Shown here: one piece after another, positions 17,977-27,230 of the stretch
Numbering within the stretch: position 1 is the first letter of the stretch
Layout: each line of letters opens with the position of its first letter
Assembly: GCA_963753245.1 (NCBI GenBank)
Contig: CAVWBK010000010.1
Span: forward strand, 46,395 to 110,394
Length of the DNA: 64,000 nt
Direction of reading: 5' to 3'
Origin: VRUE01 sp963753245
GTDB taxonomy: Bacteria; Actinomycetota; Thermoleophilia; Solirubrobacterales; 70-9
Translations under genes and position numbers: made by a program
The notes under the pieces: model-generated
What the model was told of the DNA's origin: nothing
Databases searched by the model: none
The model's input: the letters and a program-made list of their open reading frames with translations, nothing else

Positions 17977-19212
17977 TCAGGCGCCGGCGCGCCCGCGGGC
18001 CCGCCGTGCCTGCAGGGCGAACTCGTAGGCCGCCTCGAACTGGGGCACGACGGTCTCGGGGCTAAAGCCCGCGGCGCGCCGGCGCGCGGCCTCCCCCATC
18101 CGCTCGCGCAGCTCGGGCTCGGCGAGCAGCCTCGCCATCGCCGCGGCGAGCGCCCCGCGGTCCCCGGCTGACACCAGCAGTCCGGTCTCACCGTCGGCGA
18201 CCACATCGCTGAGGCCGCCGATATCGGAGGCGACGATCGGCTTGCCCGCGGCGGCGGTCTCCAGCGCGGCCAGGCCGAAGGTCTCGGGCAAGACCGAGGG
18301 CGCAACGCTAAACAGCGAGCGTCGCAGCGCCTCGATCACATAGCCGTGCGGCATCGGTCCCAGGGCCACTACCCCGGGCAGGCTCGCGACCTCCTCAAGG
18401 AAGCAGCGGCCGGCCAGGACCAGCGGCGGCGGGTTCTCCAGCGAGCAATAGGCATCGGCCAAGTGAACGGCGCCCTTATCGAGAGTGACGTCACCGACGT
18501 AGAGGATGAAGGGCTCCTCGGGCAGGGCGGCGAGGCGCGGGTCCCCTGGCTCCGGTGGGGGCGGCAGATCGCGGATGAAGTTGGGGACCACGCGGCAGTT
18601 CTCGCCAACCCCGATCGCGCAGAGTTCGCGCACCGCGTTACTGACCGGAAGAAAGACGTCAACGTGGCGGCGCACGTGGCGCTCGGAGAGGCGGGTGAGA
18701 ACGGCAACGCCGGCCCCCTTGAGCGGGCTGTAGTACTCCCCGGCGCAACGGATGCACTTCGCCATTCCCGGACCGGTGCAGGCGCTGCCGCGGTTGAGGA
18801 AGCGCTTGGTCGCACAGACCAGGCCGTAGTCGTGCATCGAGAGCACCAGCGCCGGGCCCGCCGAGCGATCCAGCGGCAGGTAGGAGTGCAGCAGCCAGTT
18901 GTGGGCGTGGACGACGTCGGGGCGCTCGCGATTCACGAGGCGGCGAAGCTCGAGCACCGTCTCGGGATCGGGGGCGGGCGGGGCATGGCGACGCTCCTTG
19001 TCGAGACGGATCCCCGGCAGGCGGTAGGTCGAGCTGCCCAGCGGGTGCACGCGAATGCCGTCGCGGAGCTCGGATTCGCCGCCGGGCTGGCGCAGGGTCG
19101 CGACCCCCACTTCGTGGCCCCGCGCGAGGAGCTCGACGCTGAGGTCCTCGACGACTCTCTCCACACCGCCGACGATCGGCGCGTAGGACTGGGCGAGCAT
19201 TAGGACACGCAT
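17977..19212 (-). CDS. GT4-family glycosyltransferase
   Basis: 411 residues from ATG at 19212 (MRVLMLAQSYAPIVGGVERV), chosen because the Gly-rich loop then sits at the usual place; 19 further open codons lie upstream. GT-B fold with C-terminal PFILYVGDVTLDKGAVHL and PSVLPETFGLAALETAAAGKPIVASD (EX7E-type donor site). It carries the same Cys-rich insert as the GT4 at 5014-6288 (CATKRFLNRGSACTGPG, CIRCAG), so the two are close paralogues. Divergent from the 19262 gene; the 49-bp gap must hold both start signals. Confidence 0.88.
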   Translation of the reverse strand: MRVLMLAQSYAPIVGGVERVVEDLSVELLARGHEVGVATLRQPGGESELRDGIRVHPLGSSTYRLPGIRLDKERRHAPPAPDPETVLELRRLVNRERPDVVHAHNWLLHSYLPLDRSAGPALVLSMHDYGLVCATKRFLNRGSACTGPGMAKCIRCAGEYYSPLKGAGVAVLTRLSERHVRRHVDVFLPVSNAVRELCAIGVGENCRVVPNFIRDLPPPPEPGDPRLAALPEEPFILYVGDVTLDKGAVHLADAYCSLENPPPLVLAGRCFLEEVASLPGVVALGPMPHGYVIEALRRSLFSVAPSVLPETFGLAALETAAAGKPIVASDIGGLSDVVADGETGLLVSAGDRGALAAAMARLLAEPELRERMGEAARRRAAGFSPETVVPQFEAAYEFALQARRARGRAGA

Positions 19213-19261
19213 CGCATCGCGGCTGATCGTAGCGTCCTCGTAGGCGTGCCAGAATCGGCGC

Positions 19262-21358
19262 GTGCCCACCGGTTCCGCCTCTGCAGGGGATTCCAGCGCG
19301 CCATCGATTTCCGTCCTGATCTGCGCCTACACGCTGGATCGGCTCGACTTACTCTCGCGGGCGATCGAGTCGGTTCGTGCTCAGACGGTGCCCGCAGCGG
19401 AGATCGTGCTGACGATCGATCACTGCCCCGAGCTGCTGGCGCGAAGTGAGGAACTCTGGCCCGAGCTGCGCCTGCTCGAGAACAGCGAGGAGCGCGGGCT
19501 CTCCGGCGCCCGCAACAGCGGCGTCGCCGCCTGCAGCGCCGAAGTGGTCGCCTTCCTCGATGACGACGCGGTTGCCGCACCGGACTGGCTTGCGCGCCTC
19601 GGCGAGGCCTACCGCGACCGCGCCGTGCTGGGCGCCGGCGGCGCCGTGCACCCCGCCTGGGCCGAGGGCAAGCCGAGCTGGTTTCCGCCCGAGTTCGACT
19701 GGGTCGTCGGCTGCACCCACTCGGGTATGCCGACCGAGCGCTCAACGGTGCGCAACCTGGTCGGCGCCAACATGTCCTTTCGGCGCGCTGCCCTGGAGGA
19801 GGTCGGTGGTTTTCGCCACGAGCTGGGACGGGTTGGCACGATCCCCGCCGGCTGCGAGGAGACCGACCTCAGCATCCGCATCGCCAAGCGCTGGCCGCAG
19901 GGGCAGATCGTCTATGACCCGGCGGCCTCGGTGGCGCATTTCGTCCCCGCCAGCCGCGCCGAGCGCCGATATTTCATTTCGCGCTGTCGCGCCGAGGGAC
20001 GCTCGAAGGCGGTCCTGGCCGGACTGGTCGGCAGCGAGTCGGGCCTAGAAGCCGAGCGCTCCTATGTGCGCCGCACGCTGCCGGCGGGGGTTCTGCGCGG
20101 GATCGGTGACGCCCTGCGCGGCGACCCCGCCGGAATCGCCCGCGCGAGGGCGATCATCGCCGGCCTCCTGACCACGACGGCGGGCTATGTATCGGCGCGC
20201 GGTGAGCGGCGCAAACTGGCCCGCCGTCGCGAGGCGGCCGAGCGGGCGGCGGAGCCTGGCGGGCAACCGCGGGTACTGATGGTCACTCCCCGCAGCCCCC
20301 TCTCCCAGGGCGGCGTCGAGCGCCACGTGATGGAAGTCAGCCGCCGCATCGTCGCCGCGGGAGCGGGCGCCGAGGTCCTCTGCACCGAGCCCGGCGGCCC
20401 GCCGCTGCAAGAGGTGGAGCGCGACGGCGTCGTGATCCGCACCGTGCGCGCCTGGCCCGCCAACCGCGACTGGTGCCTGGCGCCGCGGATCTGGCGCGAG
20501 ATGTCGCGCCAGAGCTGGGACGTGGTCCACGTCCAGTCCTACCACACCTTCGTCGCGCCGCTGGCGATGCTGCGGGCGCTGAGGCTCGGCATTCCCTACG
20601 TGGTCACCTTCCACGGCGGCGGCCACTCCTCGGAGGCGCGCAACAAGATCCGCGCTCTGCAGCGCCTGCTCTTGCGCCCCCTGCTCGCCCGAGCGCAACG
20701 GCTGGTCGCGGTCGCCCGCTTTGAGATCGAGGAGTACGGCGCCGAGCTCAATCTGCCGGCCGAGAAGTTCGTCCTGATCCCGAATGGGACCGATCTCGCC
20801 TTCTCTGAGGCCGCCGCCGCCAACGGGCAACCCGAGGGACCGCCGAGGCTCGCCTCGATCGGGCGCCTGGAGCGCTACAAGGGTCACCACCGGGTGATCG
20901 AAGCTCTCCCCTACGTGCTCGAGCACGAGCCCGAGGCGCGCCTCTTGATCGTCGGCACCGGGCCCTATGAGCCCGAGCTGCGCGAGCTCGCCGCGCGGCT
21001 CGGGATCGAGGCCAGCGTCGAGTTCACCAGCACGCCCCCCGACCGCCCGGCGGCGATGGCCGAGCTCTTGCAGCGGGTCTCCCTGGTTGTCTTGCTCAGC
21101 GACTTCGAGACCCACCCCCTGGTCGCGCTGGAGGCGGCGGCGGCGGGCAAGCGCTTGCTCGTCGCCGATGCCAGTGGCCTCGCCGAGCTCGCCGCCGATG
21201 GCTTTGCCCGACCGATCCCAGTGGGGGAAAGCGCGGCCGGCATCGCTCGCGCCGCGCTGGAGGAGCTCGCCCTGCCGCCCCAGACCCGACGGCCGGAGCT
21301 GAGCTCCTGGGATCAGTGCGCCACCGAGCTGCTGCGGCTTTACCGCACGATCGGCTGA
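19262..21358 (+). CDS. Bifunctional GT2-GT4 glycosyltransferase
   Basis: 698 residues. Residues about 15-270 form a GT2 domain (SVLICAYTLDRLDLLSRAI, FLDDDAVAAPDW). After a basic linker (about 300-335), residues 336-698 form a complete GT4 domain (RVLMVTPRSPLSQGGVERHV, PRLASIGRLERYKGHHRVI, and SDFETHPLVALEAAAAGKRLLVAD). One protein could therefore add two consecutive sugars, as bifunctional capsule and glycan transferases do. GTG start, with no better alternative. Last gene of the assembly locus before the GH26 array, separated from it by 80 bp. Confidence 0.87.
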   Translation: MPTGSASAGDSSAPSISVLICAYTLDRLDLLSRAIESVRAQTVPAAEIVLTIDHCPELLARSEELWPELRLLENSEERGLSGARNSGVAACSAEVVAFLDDDAVAAPDWLARLGEAYRDRAVLGAGGAVHPAWAEGKPSWFPPEFDWVVGCTHSGMPTERSTVRNLVGANMSFRRAALEEVGGFRHELGRVGTIPAGCEETDLSIRIAKRWPQGQIVYDPAASVAHFVPASRAERRYFISRCRAEGRSKAVLAGLVGSESGLEAERSYVRRTLPAGVLRGIGDALRGDPAGIARARAIIAGLLTTTAGYVSARGERRKLARRREAAERAAEPGGQPRVLMVTPRSPLSQGGVERHVMEVSRRIVAAGAGAEVLCTEPGGPPLQEVERDGVVIRTVRAWPANRDWCLAPRIWREMSRQSWDVVHVQSYHTFVAPLAMLRALRLGIPYVVTFHGGGHSSEARNKIRALQRLLLRPLLARAQRLVAVARFEIEEYGAELNLPAEKFVLIPNGTDLAFSEAAAANGQPEGPPRLASIGRLERYKGHHRVIEALPYVLEHEPEARLLIVGTGPYEPELRELAARLGIEASVEFTSTPPDRPAAMAELLQRVSLVVLLSDFETHPLVALEAAAAGKRLLVADASGLAELAADGFARPIPVGESAAGIARAALEELALPPQTRRPELSSWDQCATELLRLYRTIG

Positions 21359-21438
21359 GGAAAAGCACGCCCGGGACAAACGTCCAGGGCCGCCTCGTCG
21401 GCGATTAAGCACGCCACACAGGGACCGACACCCTGTGT
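21359..21438 (+). promoter_or_regulatory. Leader with two hairpins and a direct repeat before the GH26 array
   Basis: The 80 bp before the first GH26 gene hold two stem-loops. One pairs 21369-21377 with 21382-21390 with a single mismatch. The second has an exact 8-bp stem, 21416-21423 with 21431-21438, ending directly against the ATG at 21439. The 9-mer AAGCACGCC occurs at 21363 and 21407. No clear Shine-Dalgarno sequence is visible, so the second hairpin may control translation start. It matches no riboswitch family I recognise; an operator or terminator role is also possible. Confidence 0.4.
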
Positions 21439-22869
21439 ATGAGCACCAGAAAAAATCTTCGCCTCATACTGCTCGGCCTAGTTGCGGCGCTGGGGGCCCT
21501 TGCCTTCGCGACCAGCGCCGCGGCAGCGGGCGGGCCGATTGCAACCGCCTCGGCCAGCCAGCGCCAGCTCCAGCGGGCTGAGTGCCGCAGCGCCAGGCGA
21601 CGCGGCGAAGGCTGCGTGCTGGCCGCGACATCGCAGGCGCGCAGGGTCCACGACAGCCGCGATCATCATCGCTCCCAGCCAACACCGACCCCGACTCCGC
21701 AGCCGACCCCCGAACCAGCTCCGCTCATAACGCCGAAGCCGACGCCGACCCCCGCACCACAGCCGGCCCCGACCCCCGTCCTCAGTCCAGAACCGACTCC
21801 GGCCCCGCAACCGTCCCCGACGCCGACGCCGGCTCCAACCCCCACACCGGCTCCGAACCCGACCCCCGCTCCCGAACCGACCTCGAGCGCCGCCAACTCC
21901 TCGATCTACTGGGGCGCCTGGATCGGCAAACAGCTCACCGGCGAACAACCGCCCTGGGACATGAGTGCGGTGACCAAGTTCGAGGAAATGGCCGGTAAGC
22001 ACCTCTCGATCGTCAACTTCTCCGCCCCCTTTGCCAACTGCCCCACCTCGGGCGCGGCGTGCAGCTATTACAACTTCCCGGCGAATGAGATGAACAACAT
22101 CCGCTCACACGGCGCGATCCCCTTCTACAGCTGGGCATCGCAGTCGATCCCCTCGACCACAAACGAGCCGAACTTCCAGCTCTCCGACGTGATCGCCGGC
22201 AAGTATGACTCCTACATCCGTAGGTTCGCCGAAGCTGCCAAGGCCTGGGGTCACCCCTTCTACCTGCGCTTCAACTGGGAGATGAACGGCACCTGGTTCC
22301 CCTGGTCAGAGGGCGTCAACGGCAACAAGACCGGCGAATACGTGACCGCCTGGCGCCACGTCCACGACATCTTCACCGCGGTCGGCGCCACCAACGCGAC
22401 CTGGGTCTGGTGCCCCAACGTCGACCCCGAAAACCACCTGCAGAACCTCAGCTCGCTCTACCCGGGTAACGAATACGTCGACTGGACCGGACTCGACGGC
22501 TACAACTGGGGCACCAACCCGGCCAACCCGGACCGCTGGCGCAGCTTCGACGAACTCTACGGTTCGACCTACACCAAGATCACCGGCACAATCGCCCCCG
22601 CCAAGCCACTGATGATCAGCGAGATCGGCTCGACCGAGTACGGCGGCTCGAAGGCCGCCTGGATCAAGGACGCCCTGGCCAAGATCCCGGCCGATTATCC
22701 GAAGATCCGCGGTGTGCTCTGGTTCGAGCAGTACGACGACGGGATGGATTGGCCGATCGAGACCTCGAGCAGCGCCACCAGCGCCTTCGCCGCCGGAATC
22801 CAGAATCCGGCCTACGCCGAAAACGAATTCGGCTCGCTGGGCTCTGGGCCCGTCCTGCCAAACGGCTGA
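21439..22869 (+). CDS. Secreted GH26-like glycoside hydrolase, copy 1 (Pro/Thr-rich linker)
   Basis: 476 residues. Signal peptide about 1-30 (LILLGLVAALGALAFATSAAAA), then a basic stretch and a Pro/Thr-rich linker of alternating PTP and PAP units about 76-150, then a catalytic domain from about 153 (SSIYWGAWIGKQLTG). The acid/base candidate is Glu281 (LRFNWEMNGTWFPW) and the nucleophile candidate Glu395 (MISEIGSTE). The 114-residue spacing and the motifs fit the GH26 clan A beta-mannanase pattern, except that Trp precedes the first Glu where classical GH26 enzymes have His. Predicted exported retaining endo-hydrolase; substrate untested. First of five tandem paralogues. Confidence 0.82.
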   Translation: MSTRKNLRLILLGLVAALGALAFATSAAAAGGPIATASASQRQLQRAECRSARRRGEGCVLAATSQARRVHDSRDHHRSQPTPTPTPQPTPEPAPLITPKPTPTPAPQPAPTPVLSPEPTPAPQPSPTPTPAPTPTPAPNPTPAPEPTSSAANSSIYWGAWIGKQLTGEQPPWDMSAVTKFEEMAGKHLSIVNFSAPFANCPTSGAACSYYNFPANEMNNIRSHGAIPFYSWASQSIPSTTNEPNFQLSDVIAGKYDSYIRRFAEAAKAWGHPFYLRFNWEMNGTWFPWSEGVNGNKTGEYVTAWRHVHDIFTAVGATNATWVWCPNVDPENHLQNLSSLYPGNEYVDWTGLDGYNWGTNPANPDRWRSFDELYGSTYTKITGTIAPAKPLMISEIGSTEYGGSKAAWIKDALAKIPADYPKIRGVLWFEQYDDGMDWPIETSSSATSAFAAGIQNPAYAENEFGSLGSGPVLPNG

Positions 22870-23054
22870 ACCACTCCCCGAGGGGGCGCTCGAGACAGAT
22901 CCGGCGCCGAATTCGGCTCGCTGGTTCGGGCGCCGGCGCCGAGCGGGCGAGCCACCCGCGACCAGCAATCAGCGCCTTGTCAAGCGTGATCGAACAAAGG
23001 TCCAGTTTGTCGAGTTCGCACTGAACCGCCGCGGGACCGAGTCGATGGCTGGTT

Positions 23055-24302
23055 GTGATCATCCAGCGACAGCTCTTCACCCTCCTGGCGGCACTTCTCG
23101 CCCTCTTCCTGAGTACGCCGATCGCCCTGGCCGCCGAGCAGGACGGTGTCGGCGCCGCCAGCCACGCTGGCGCCGCCCCTCACATTGGCTTCAGCGCCGC
23201 CCGCGACCTCGGCCCGGTGAGTCACTGCACGAGGCCCGTCCCCGCCGCCAGCGCGAGCCGCATGGGACGCCGGCGGTGGCTGCGGGCGACGCGCCGCTTG
23301 CGCAAAAACTGTCTTCGTCCGGCCGCCGAGTCAGCCGCCCCCGGCGCTCCCCTCTACTGGGGGGCGACGATCGGCGACCAGTTGACCGGCGAACAGGCTC
23401 CCTGGGACATGGGCGCGGCCACCAAGTTTGAGGAATCGGCGGGCAAGAAGGTCTCGCTGATCAACTTCTTCTCCCCCTTCGCAAACTGCGAATCCTCGTG
23501 CTCGTTCTACAAGTTCCCCACCGAGCCGCTGGAAAACGTCCGCCAGCACGGCGCGATTCCAATTCTCAGCTGGAGCTCGCAGTCGATTCCATCCAGCCTC
23601 AACGAGCCCAACTTCCAGCTCGCCGACGTGATCAACGGCACCTATGACAACTACATTCGCGAATTCGCCGAGGCAGCGCGCGAATGGGGGCACCCCTTCT
23701 TCCTGCGTTTTGACTGGGAGATGAACGGCAACTGGTTCCCCTGGGCAGAAGGCGTCAACGGCAACCAGTCGGGGGAATTCGTCGCCGCCTGGCGCCACGT
23801 CCATGACATCTTCACCTCGGTCGGCGCCACCAACGTCAGCTGGGACTGGTGTCCGAACGTCGATCCGACCAACAAGCTGCAGACCAGCGTCGCCGCCGAC
23901 TACCCGGGCGATGAATACGTCGACTGGACCGGGCTCGACGGCTACAACTGGGGTCCGGCAAAGGGCGGCTGGACAAGCTTCAACCACCTCTACAGCGCCA
24001 CCTACCAGGCAATCACCGAAACGGTCGCGCCGAGCAAGCCGATGATGATCGGCGAGATCGGCTCGACCGAGAACGGCGGCTCGAAGGCGGCTTGGATCTC
24101 CGAAGCTCTGGCCGCGATTCCCGCCGAATACCCAAAGATTCGCGGCATGGTCTGGTTCGACAGCTTCGACGACGGGATGGACTGGCCGATCGAAACCTCA
24201 AGCAGCGCCACCAACGCCTTCGCCGCCGGGATCCAGAACTCCGCCTACCGCACCAACACCTACGCCAACCTGCCGGCTGCTCCGATTCAGCCGCCGAGTT
24301 AG
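23055..24302 (+). CDS. Secreted GH26-like glycoside hydrolase, copy 2
   Basis: 415 residues with GTG start. Signal peptide about 1-27 (LFTLLAALLALFLSTPIALAA), then a basic Ala/Arg-rich spacer of about 65 residues without the Pro repeats of copies 1 and 3. The catalytic domain begins near residue 96 (APLYWGATIGDQLTG). Glu222 (LRFDWEMNGNWFPW) and Glu334 (MMIGEIGSTE) are the predicted acid/base and nucleophile, 112 residues apart. The C-terminus ends in a short PIQPPS tail like copies 3-5. About 220 bp of its catalytic region are almost identical to copy 3. The 185-bp gap before it holds a 17-bp repeat of the copy 1 3' end. Confidence 0.82.
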   Translation: MIIQRQLFTLLAALLALFLSTPIALAAEQDGVGAASHAGAAPHIGFSAARDLGPVSHCTRPVPAASASRMGRRRWLRATRRLRKNCLRPAAESAAPGAPLYWGATIGDQLTGEQAPWDMGAATKFEESAGKKVSLINFFSPFANCESSCSFYKFPTEPLENVRQHGAIPILSWSSQSIPSSLNEPNFQLADVINGTYDNYIREFAEAAREWGHPFFLRFDWEMNGNWFPWAEGVNGNQSGEFVAAWRHVHDIFTSVGATNVSWDWCPNVDPTNKLQTSVAADYPGDEYVDWTGLDGYNWGPAKGGWTSFNHLYSATYQAITETVAPSKPMMIGEIGSTENGGSKAAWISEALAAIPAEYPKIRGMVWFDSFDDGMDWPIETSSSATNAFAAGIQNSAYRTNTYANLPAAPIQPPS

Positions 24303-24402
24303 CGCTCGCGGCGGCGCGTTCCCAAGCGCACGCTTGCCCGCTCACCGGCCGGGTAGAACATCCGTCTAGACTGCTGAGCTTCCGAGCCGGAGGGGAGAAC
24401 GC

Positions 24403-25992
24403 ATGCGAGGACGATTTCGAGCAGCGATCGCCGGGTCCGTCCTGGCGGCCTGTGCGCTTGGCGTTCTGTGCCTCACACCGCTGGCCAGTGCGCAGGCCAG
24501 GCGCCATCACCCCGCCCCCCACGCTGGCCGGATCGGCGCCCGCCGGCTGCTGGTCCGCGGCCCGCTCCACCGGATCGCCGCGCGCCGCGTCTCGCACCGC
24601 CACCGCCACCGCGCCTCGATTGCCCAGCGCCAAGCCGTGATCGGCGGCCTTGTCCCGGTCACCGTTCAGCCCCCCGGCTGGATCGTTTTCCCCTCACCGA
24701 ACGTCGCAGTAGGGGTGCCGACCGGACCGGCCAAGACCGCCTCCCCGAGGGCGCTCAAGCCCCCACCAGAACCCGAAGTGCCACTCGCCGCGCCGGAAGC
24801 CCCGCCGATCAGCGTGCCGCTCGCCGCACCCGAAGAAGAAATCCCACCGGTCAGCGCCCCCGAAGAAGCCCCCACCCCACCAGAACCTCCGGCCGAAGAA
24901 ATCCCCACCCCACCGGTGCCTCCGGCCGAAGAAATTCCCAGCCCACCGGTGCCTCCCGCCGAAGAACAACCCGCGCCCAGCGCCCCAGAAGAAGAACCCG
25001 CGCCAAACCCGCCGGAAAGCGCAACTCCGAGCATCTACTGGGGCGCCTCGATCAGCGACCAACCGAGCGGCGAACAGGCGCCCTGGGACATGAGCCTGGT
25101 CACCAAGTTTGAAGAAACCGCAGGCAAGCAACTCTCGCTGGTCAACTTCTTCTCCCCCTTTGCCAACTGCGCCTCCTCGCCCTGCTCCTTCTACGAATTC
25201 CCCAGCGGACCGATGGAAAGCATCCGCCGACACGGAGCGATTCCGGTCTTCAGCTGGAGCTCGCAATCGATCCCCACCAGCCTCAGCGAGACCAACTTTG
25301 AGCTCGCCGACGTGATCAACGGCACCTATGACAACTACATTCGTGAATTCGCCGAGGCAGCGCGCGAATGGGGGCATCCGTTCTTCCTGCGTTTTGACTG
25401 GGAGATGAACGGCAACTGGTTCCCCTGGGCAGAAGGCGTCAACGGCAACCAGTCGGGGGAATTCGTCGCCGCCTGGCGCCACGTCCATGACATCTTCACC
25501 TCGGTCGGCGCCACCAACGCGACCTGGGTCTGGTGCCCGAACGTCGACCCCGAAAACGACCTGCAGAATCTCAGCTCGCTCTACCCCGGCGACGAATACG
25601 TCGACTGGACCGGGCTCGACGGCTACAACTGGGGCACCAACCCCGCCAAGCCCGACCGCTGGCGCAGCTTCGATGAACTCTACGCGTCGACCTACCAGCA
25701 GATCGTCAACACGATCGCGCCCTCCAAGCCGCTGCTGATCAGCGAGATCGGCTCGACCGAGTACGGCGGCTCAAAGGCTGAATGGATCAGCGAAGCGCTC
25801 GCTCAGATCCCCACCGCCTATCCACAGATACATGGCCTGATCTGGTTTGACACCTACGACGACGGCATGGACTGGCCGATCGAGAGCTCGACCAGCGCCA
25901 GCAGCGCATTTGCGGCTGGGATCAGCGGTCCCGAATATGCGACCAGCAACTACGCCAACCTCTCGACTGATCCGATCCAGCCGCCGGGCTGA
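24403..25992 (+). CDS. Secreted GH26-like glycoside hydrolase, copy 3 (acidic Pro/Glu linker)
   Basis: 529 residues, the longest copy. ATG at 24403 has a clear GGAGGGGAG ribosome-binding site. Signal peptide about 1-31 (AACALGVLCLTPLASAQA), then a His/Arg-rich segment, then an acidic Pro/Glu linker about 125-205 built from repeats such as PPVPPAEEIP. The catalytic domain starts near 208 (PSIYWGASISDQ). Glu334 and Glu448 are the predicted catalytic pair. The linker chemistry is opposite to the neutral PTP linker of copy 1, so the catalytic domain is kept while spacers change. Exported; probably acts on a mannan-like or related beta-glycan. Confidence 0.82.
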   Translation: MRGRFRAAIAGSVLAACALGVLCLTPLASAQARRHHPAPHAGRIGARRLLVRGPLHRIAARRVSHRHRHRASIAQRQAVIGGLVPVTVQPPGWIVFPSPNVAVGVPTGPAKTASPRALKPPPEPEVPLAAPEAPPISVPLAAPEEEIPPVSAPEEAPTPPEPPAEEIPTPPVPPAEEIPSPPVPPAEEQPAPSAPEEEPAPNPPESATPSIYWGASISDQPSGEQAPWDMSLVTKFEETAGKQLSLVNFFSPFANCASSPCSFYEFPSGPMESIRRHGAIPVFSWSSQSIPTSLSETNFELADVINGTYDNYIREFAEAAREWGHPFFLRFDWEMNGNWFPWAEGVNGNQSGEFVAAWRHVHDIFTSVGATNATWVWCPNVDPENDLQNLSSLYPGDEYVDWTGLDGYNWGTNPAKPDRWRSFDELYASTYQQIVNTIAPSKPLLISEIGSTEYGGSKAEWISEALAQIPTAYPQIHGLIWFDTYDDGMDWPIESSTSASSAFAAGISGPEYATSNYANLSTDPIQPPG

Positions 25993-26056
25993 AGCTTCGA
26001 CCGATCCCGGACCGGGCGCGCTGCCTCTTCCCTAAACTTCTCGGGCTCCGCGGCCG

Positions 26057-27187
26057 ATGGACACTGGCATGAATTTCCAAAGACTGAGATCCAATCTAGC
26101 CGCGACCGCAGTTGGACTGTCTTTGGCCCTCCTCCTCGTGCCCTCAATCGCCGCGGCGGCTCACCCCGGTTCCCCCAACAAGCACGCCGCCAAGCTAGCC
26201 AAGCAACGACAGCTCTACTGGGGCGCCTGGATCGGCGACCAGTTGACCGGCGAAGAACCGCCCTGGGACATGTCGGCGGTGACCAAGTTCGAAGGGGTGG
26301 TCGGCAAGGGCCTCTCGCTGGTCGCCTTCGGCTCCCCCTTTGCCGACTGCAACTCGACTCCCTGCAAGTTCTTCGAATTCCCCACCGCCGCGATGAACGA
26401 CATCCACAATTACGGCGCGATCCCCTTCTTTAACTGGGCCTCGCAGGCGACCTCCTCCGATCCCTCCGGTGCCACCGTGATGCCGGCCTTCCAGCTCGCC
26501 GACGTGATCAACGGCACCTATGACAACTACATTCGCGAATTCGCCGAAGCCGCCCGCAATTGGGGTCACCCCTTCTTCTTGCGCTACGACTGGGAGATGA
26601 ACGGCAACTGGTTCCCCTGGTCAGAGAGCGTCAACGGCAACAACCCCGGCGAATTTGTCGCCGCCTGGCGCCACGTCCACGACATCTTCACCCAGGTCGG
26701 CGCCACCAACGCGACCTGGGCCTGGTGCCCCTACTCTGAAGTCGAACGCAGCTTCGCGGCGCTGGCGCCGCTTTACCCGGGCAACGAATACGTTGACTGG
26801 ACATGCATGGACGGCTTCAACTGGGGCAACAACCCGACCAATCCCCACCGTTGGCGCGGATTCAAGGAAATTTTCTCCACCACCTATCGCAAGATCACCA
26901 AACAGATCGCGCCCGGCAAGCCGATGGTGCTCGCCGAGATCGCTTCGACCGGCAACGGGCGCGCCAAGGCGAACTGGATCCGCAACATGTTCACCGAACT
27001 GCGGGCCAACTTCCGTCGCGTCCGCGCCCTGATCTGGTTCGACCAGGTCGACCGCGGCGTCGAATGGCCACTGGAGACATCTCCGCGCGCCGCCCACGCC
27101 TTCGCCAAGGGCATCGCCAAAAGCGGCTTCGCCGCGAACGGGCAGGCGGCCACCTCCGCCGCGAGCCCAATTCAGCCGCCCGGTTGA
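26057..27187 (+). CDS. Secreted GH26-like glycoside hydrolase, copy 4
   Basis: 376 residues. Signal peptide about 1-35 (LALLLVPSIAAAAHPG); ATG at 26057 or 26069. A short basic spacer replaces the long linkers, and the catalytic domain starts near residue 53 (RQLYWGAWIGDQLTG). Glu180 (LRYDWEMNGNWFPW) and Glu294 (MVLAEIASTG) are the predicted catalytic pair, 114 residues apart. More divergent than copies 1-3 (WTCMDGFNWG where they have WTGLDGYNWG), a change shared with copy 5, so copies 4 and 5 form a second subgroup. Confidence 0.82.
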   Translation: MDTGMNFQRLRSNLAATAVGLSLALLLVPSIAAAAHPGSPNKHAAKLAKQRQLYWGAWIGDQLTGEEPPWDMSAVTKFEGVVGKGLSLVAFGSPFADCNSTPCKFFEFPTAAMNDIHNYGAIPFFNWASQATSSDPSGATVMPAFQLADVINGTYDNYIREFAEAARNWGHPFFLRYDWEMNGNWFPWSESVNGNNPGEFVAAWRHVHDIFTQVGATNATWAWCPYSEVERSFAALAPLYPGNEYVDWTCMDGFNWGNNPTNPHRWRGFKEIFSTTYRKITKQIAPGKPMVLAEIASTGNGRAKANWIRNMFTELRANFRRVRALIWFDQVDRGVEWPLETSPRAAHAFAKGIAKSGFAANGQAATSAASPIQPPG

Positions 27188-27230
27188 TCCGGGTCGAACC
27201 AACACCCCGTAACAGGGGTTAGGTATTCAT

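Noticed and set aside
20045..21412. 455-residue minus-strand open frame inside the GT2-GT4 gene
   Set aside because: Lies antisense to a well-supported gene; low-complexity Arg/Gly/Asp/Leu composition typical of shadows in high-GC DNA; no domain.
21666..21896. Gly/Val repeat open frame opposite the PTP linker
   Set aside because: It is the reverse complement of the proline linker, not a separate gene.
22712..23431. 239-residue plus-strand open frame spanning GH26 copies 1 and 2
   Set aside because: Out of frame with both hydrolases, basic and Pro-rich, without domain; a shadow.
24880..25000. Short tandem repeats that might be read as a CRISPR-like array
   Set aside because: They are imperfect codon repeats of the Pro/Glu linker inside an open frame, with no spacers; no CRISPR array or cas gene was found in the window.
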